This document shows, piece by piece, positions 9,166-10,162 of a DNA stretch of 10,162 bases (the stretch's first letter is position 1; each line of letters opens with the position of its first letter). Made by a program: the position numbers and the translations under genes. The DNA is taken from the NCBI GenBank assembly GCA_031259905.1, contig JAIRKS010000071.1:1-10162 (forward strand), given 5' to 3'. The notes under the pieces were generated by a model. That model was not told the origin of the DNA. It did not search any database and saw only the letters and a list, made by a program, of their open reading frames with translations. This stretch comes from Odoribacteraceae bacterium. GTDB taxonomy: Bacteria > Bacteroidota > Bacteroidia > Bacteroidales > Marinifilaceae.

Positions 9166-9279
9166 CACGGGCAGGAATTAAAGCTGGACGCGACCTGACA
9201 AGGCAGGGGGAAAATGGTTTCCCCCTGCACCCCCTCCAGCCCGTAGCACGGGCGGGCATTAAGCTGGCCGGACGTGACG
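9166..9279 (-). repeat. 83-bp element, inverted copy A plus start of a second unit
   Basis: Read on the - strand this is one full unit (cttaatgcccgcccgtgcta onward) followed by about 20 bases of a next unit that stop at the coding region. It contains two hairpins: a perfect 11-bp stem at 9203-9213/9218-9228 with loop ATGG, and a 6-bp stem at 9239-9244/9248-9253 with loop AGC. No T-run follows either hairpin on the + strand, so they are poor intrinsic terminators for the operon. The element resembles REP or MITE-like non-autonomous repeats, but no terminal features of a known family are recognised. Confidence 0.75.
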
Positions 9280-9305
9280 AGGGATACTTGAAGTACGGAC
9301 GATGT

Positions 9306-9392
9306 AGCTTCCGTCAGGGAGGCAACAGGCGGGAGGAGTACTTGCAGGAGCTGCAAGTATTCCTCCCGCCTGTTGTCTCCCTGACGGAAGCT
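9306..9392 (+). other. 42-bp core stem with 3-nt loop
   Basis: Bases 9306-9347 pair with 9351-9392 around the loop GAG (9348-9350). Forty pairs are Watson-Crick. The other two (G9322 with T9376, G9338 with T9360) would be G-U wobbles in a + strand transcript but C/A mismatches in a - strand transcript. The stem is far longer than an intrinsic terminator needs and no T-run follows it (tgatttccg). It could be a stabilising 3' RNA hairpin, an RNase III substrate or a DNA cruciform; the sequence alone does not decide. Confidence 0.85.
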
Positions 9393-9417
9393 TGATTTCC
9401 GCTCATCACGTCCCCCC

Positions 9418-9517
9418 GTCACGTCCCGGCCAGCTTTAATGCCCGCCCGTGCTACGGGCTGGAAGGGGGTGCAGGGGGGGAAACACTTCCCCTCCTGCCT
9501 AGTTAGGTCGCGTCCGG
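9418..9517 (+). repeat. 83-bp element, direct copy B
   Basis: This is the right arm of the palindrome. The GCCCGTGCTACGGGC hairpin is at 9445-9459. The G-rich hairpin is at 9471-9482/9487-9498: a 12-bp stem with one G-U wobble (G9476 with T9493) and loop ACAC. The stem is retained although its sequence differs from copy A, which points to conservation of the fold. Copy C follows directly, with the shared motif 83 bp downstream. Confidence 0.75.
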
Positions 9518-9595
9518 CTTAATGCCTGCCCGTGCTACGGGCTGGAGGGGGTGCAGGGGGGAAACATTTTCCCCCTGCCTCGTTAGATCGCGCGC
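9518..9595 (+). repeat. 83-bp element, direct copy C
   Basis: This direct copy is offset 83 bp from copy B. GCCCGTGCTACGGGC is at 9528-9542, and the second hairpin at 9553-9578 has a stem of about 11 bp including one G-U wobble (G9561 with T9570). The copy ends in a cgcgcgcgc stretch where degenerate units of the 42-bp repeat family start, so the two repeat families abut or share an end. Confidence 0.7.
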
Positions 9596-9697
9596 GCAAC
9601 GCACCGCGAAAAGTTTCGTCGTCATTGCGCGTGCGCGAAGCGCTGAAATTTTTTTTTCGTGCCGTTGCGCGGCGACAATGGGGTGAAAAAATCGTTT
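9590..9697 (+). repeat. Degenerate head of the 42-bp repeat family
   Basis: GCGC-start units recur at about 9590, 9627 and 9667, spaced 37-40 bp, each with a GC-rich head and a more A/T-rich tail (gcgcgtgcgcgaagcgctga at 9627; gcgcggcgacaatggggtga at 9667). They are recognisably related to the array downstream but have diverged by substitution and small indels. No gene is credible here. Confidence 0.55.
9627..9657 (+). terminator. Weak candidate intrinsic terminator
   Basis: The stretch GCGC-gaa-GCGC (9633-9643), inside a longer GC palindrome, is followed after tgaaa by nine consecutive T (9649-9657). This is the only long T-run after the operon. The stem is only 4 bp in its simplest form and lies about 460 bases beyond the last stop codon, so this is a weak call. 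The same bases belong to a degenerate repeat unit, so the terminator look may be accidental. Confidence 0.25.
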
Positions 9698-9743
9698 GGG
9701 GCGTCGTCTCCGCGCAAAAGGGGAGATTCATTTTGATTCATGG
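9698..9743 (-). repeat. Inverted unit of the 42-bp repeat
   Basis: On the - strand it reads ccatgaatcaaaatgaat, then ctcccc, then gcgcggagacgacgcccc. These match the tail of units 1-6 and the head of unit 10 of the downstream array. It is therefore an opposite-orientation copy placed just before the array, and it forms an inverted pair with unit 1 (ttttgattcatgg against ccagaatcaaaa). Confidence 0.6.
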
Positions 9744-9747
9744 TATC

Positions 9748-10162
9748 GCGCAGGCGCGAAACCCAGAATCAAAAGTGAACTGCTCCGTTGCGCGTGCGCG
9801 AAACCATGAATCGAAAATGATTTGCCCTATTGCGCGTGCGCGAAACCATGAATCAAAAATGAACCGCCCCGTTGCGCGGGCGCGAAACCATGAATGAAAA
9901 ATGATTTGCCCCGTCGCGCAGGCGCGAAACCATGAATCAAAAGTGAACTGCCCCGTTGCGCGGGCGCGAAACCATGAATCAAAATCAAACTTCCCTATTG
10001 CGCGGGCGCGACGGTCGAAATGAAAATTCAACTCCCCTGTCGCGCCGCGACGATACCCCGAACGAGAAGTGATTGCTCCCGTTGCGCGGTGACGACACCG
10101 CGAACGAAAAGTGATTGCTCCCGTTGCGCGGAGACGACACCCCGAACGAGAAGTGATTCCCC
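9748..10162 (+). repeat. 42-bp tandem repeat array, ten units, continues past the window
   Basis: Units start at 9748, 9790, 9832, 9874, 9916, 9958, 10000, 10042, 10084 and 10126 (the last cut by the window edge), an exact 42-bp period. Units 1-7 start with GCGC-NN-GCGC. Units 1-6 continue with gaaaccatgaatcaaaa or a near match, then tga(a/t)(c/t)tg and a C-rich tail. Units 8-10 form a second subfamily (gcgcggtgacgacac, cgaacgaaaagtgattgctc), with unit 7 intermediate. Units are similar over their whole length, so there are no spacers and this is not CRISPR. Because 42 is divisible by three, reading frames stay open through several units on both strands (for example minus-strand FDSWFRARATGQF repeats), but no start context or homology supports translation. 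Confidence 0.9.

Larger units (their letters stand above)
9166..9534. repeat. Nested palindrome of about 369 bp
   Basis: The interval is an imperfect palindrome centred near 9350. The outer arms are about 115 bp each (9166-9279 and 9418-9534): reverse-complementing the left arm gives the right arm with a handful of substitutions and 1-bp indels. The inner arms form the 42-bp core stem at 9306-9392. Only 9280-9305 and 9393-9417 do not pair well. The left arm starts on the base after the stop codon of paralog 3. The differences between the arms argue against an assembly fold-back artefact. Function unknown; it could act as a 3'-end RNA structure, as a cruciform in DNA, or simply be the result of inverted insertion of a small repeat element. 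Confidence 0.85.

Noticed and set aside
8131..9168. 345-residue open frame on the - strand over the end of paralog 3
   Set aside because: Antisense to a conserved coding region; R/G/H/I-rich product with no recognisable domain.
9203..9228. Strong intrinsic terminator just after the operon
   Set aside because: The stem is perfect, but it is followed by accccctcc rather than a T-run. It is part of a repeat element found in both orientations.
9162..9422. 86-residue - strand frame across the palindrome
   Set aside because: It reads through both arms of the 42-bp stem and repeat copy A, so its openness is explained by the repeat; no initiation context or homology.
9166..9534. Invertible promoter or phase-variation switch between the inverted arms
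   Set aside because: The segment between the arms is itself palindromic, so inversion would change little. No promoter motif or recombinase gene is visible.
9532..9897. 121-residue + strand frame with ARARNHESKM-type repeats
   Set aside because: It begins inside repeat copy C, crosses the degenerate units and the inverted unit, and stops inside the array. It is a by-product of the repeats.
9738..10031. 97-residue - strand frame made of 14-residue FDSWFRARATGQF-type repeats
   Set aside because: A 42-bp period keeps frames open on both strands automatically. The frame starts inside the array at a divergent unit and has no leader or signal. Not impossible, but unsupported.
9748..10162. CRISPR array
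   Set aside because: Units are alike along their full 42 bp with no unique spacers, and no cas gene is present.

Overview
The window looks like Bacteroidales DNA. It is visibly G+C-rich, the three large genes encode surface lipoproteins built from fimbrillin-like and BACON-like modules that are characteristic of that order, and start codons are preceded by A-rich stretches with no Shine-Dalgarno motif. The high G+C would suit an Alistipes-like lineage better than Bacteroides proper, but the genus cannot be fixed from this sequence.

Positions 1-9165 hold the 3' part of one operon: three tandem paralogous genes, all on the + strand, separated by gaps of a few tens of bases. The first runs off the left edge and lacks about 111 N-terminal residues; the other two are complete, at about 1050 and 1036 residues. 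All three share one layout: lipoprotein signal peptide, a fimbrillin (FimA/Mfa-like) domain of about 340 residues, four consecutive beta-sandwich modules of which at least the first two look like BACON domains, and a C-terminal domain of about 250-270 residues that resembles a catalytically dead class I glutamine-amidotransferase-like (GldG/IFT52/ThuA-type) fold. The best reading is a family of large pilus-tip or cell-surface adhesin-like lipoproteins of the type V pilus superfamily. Genes 2 and 3 are the closest pair over their first half and diverge in their second half.

Positions 9166-10162 contain no credible gene and are almost entirely repetitive DNA. Directly after the last stop codon lies a nested palindrome of about 369 bp (9166-9534). 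At its centre is a 42-bp stem with a 3-nt loop, and its outer arms are inverted copies of an 83-bp element that carries its own hairpins; one further direct copy follows. The element family then gives way to degenerate units, one inverted unit and a tandem array of ten 42-bp units (9748 to the window end) that keeps an exact 42-bp period while its sequence drifts. The array continues past the right edge.

Most interesting for follow-up: the long palindrome placed precisely at the stop codon, the exact 42-bp array (four helical turns, 14 codons), and the unusual C-terminal domain on fimbrillin-like lipoproteins. No CRISPR, tRNA, rRNA, transposase or regulator gene was seen.
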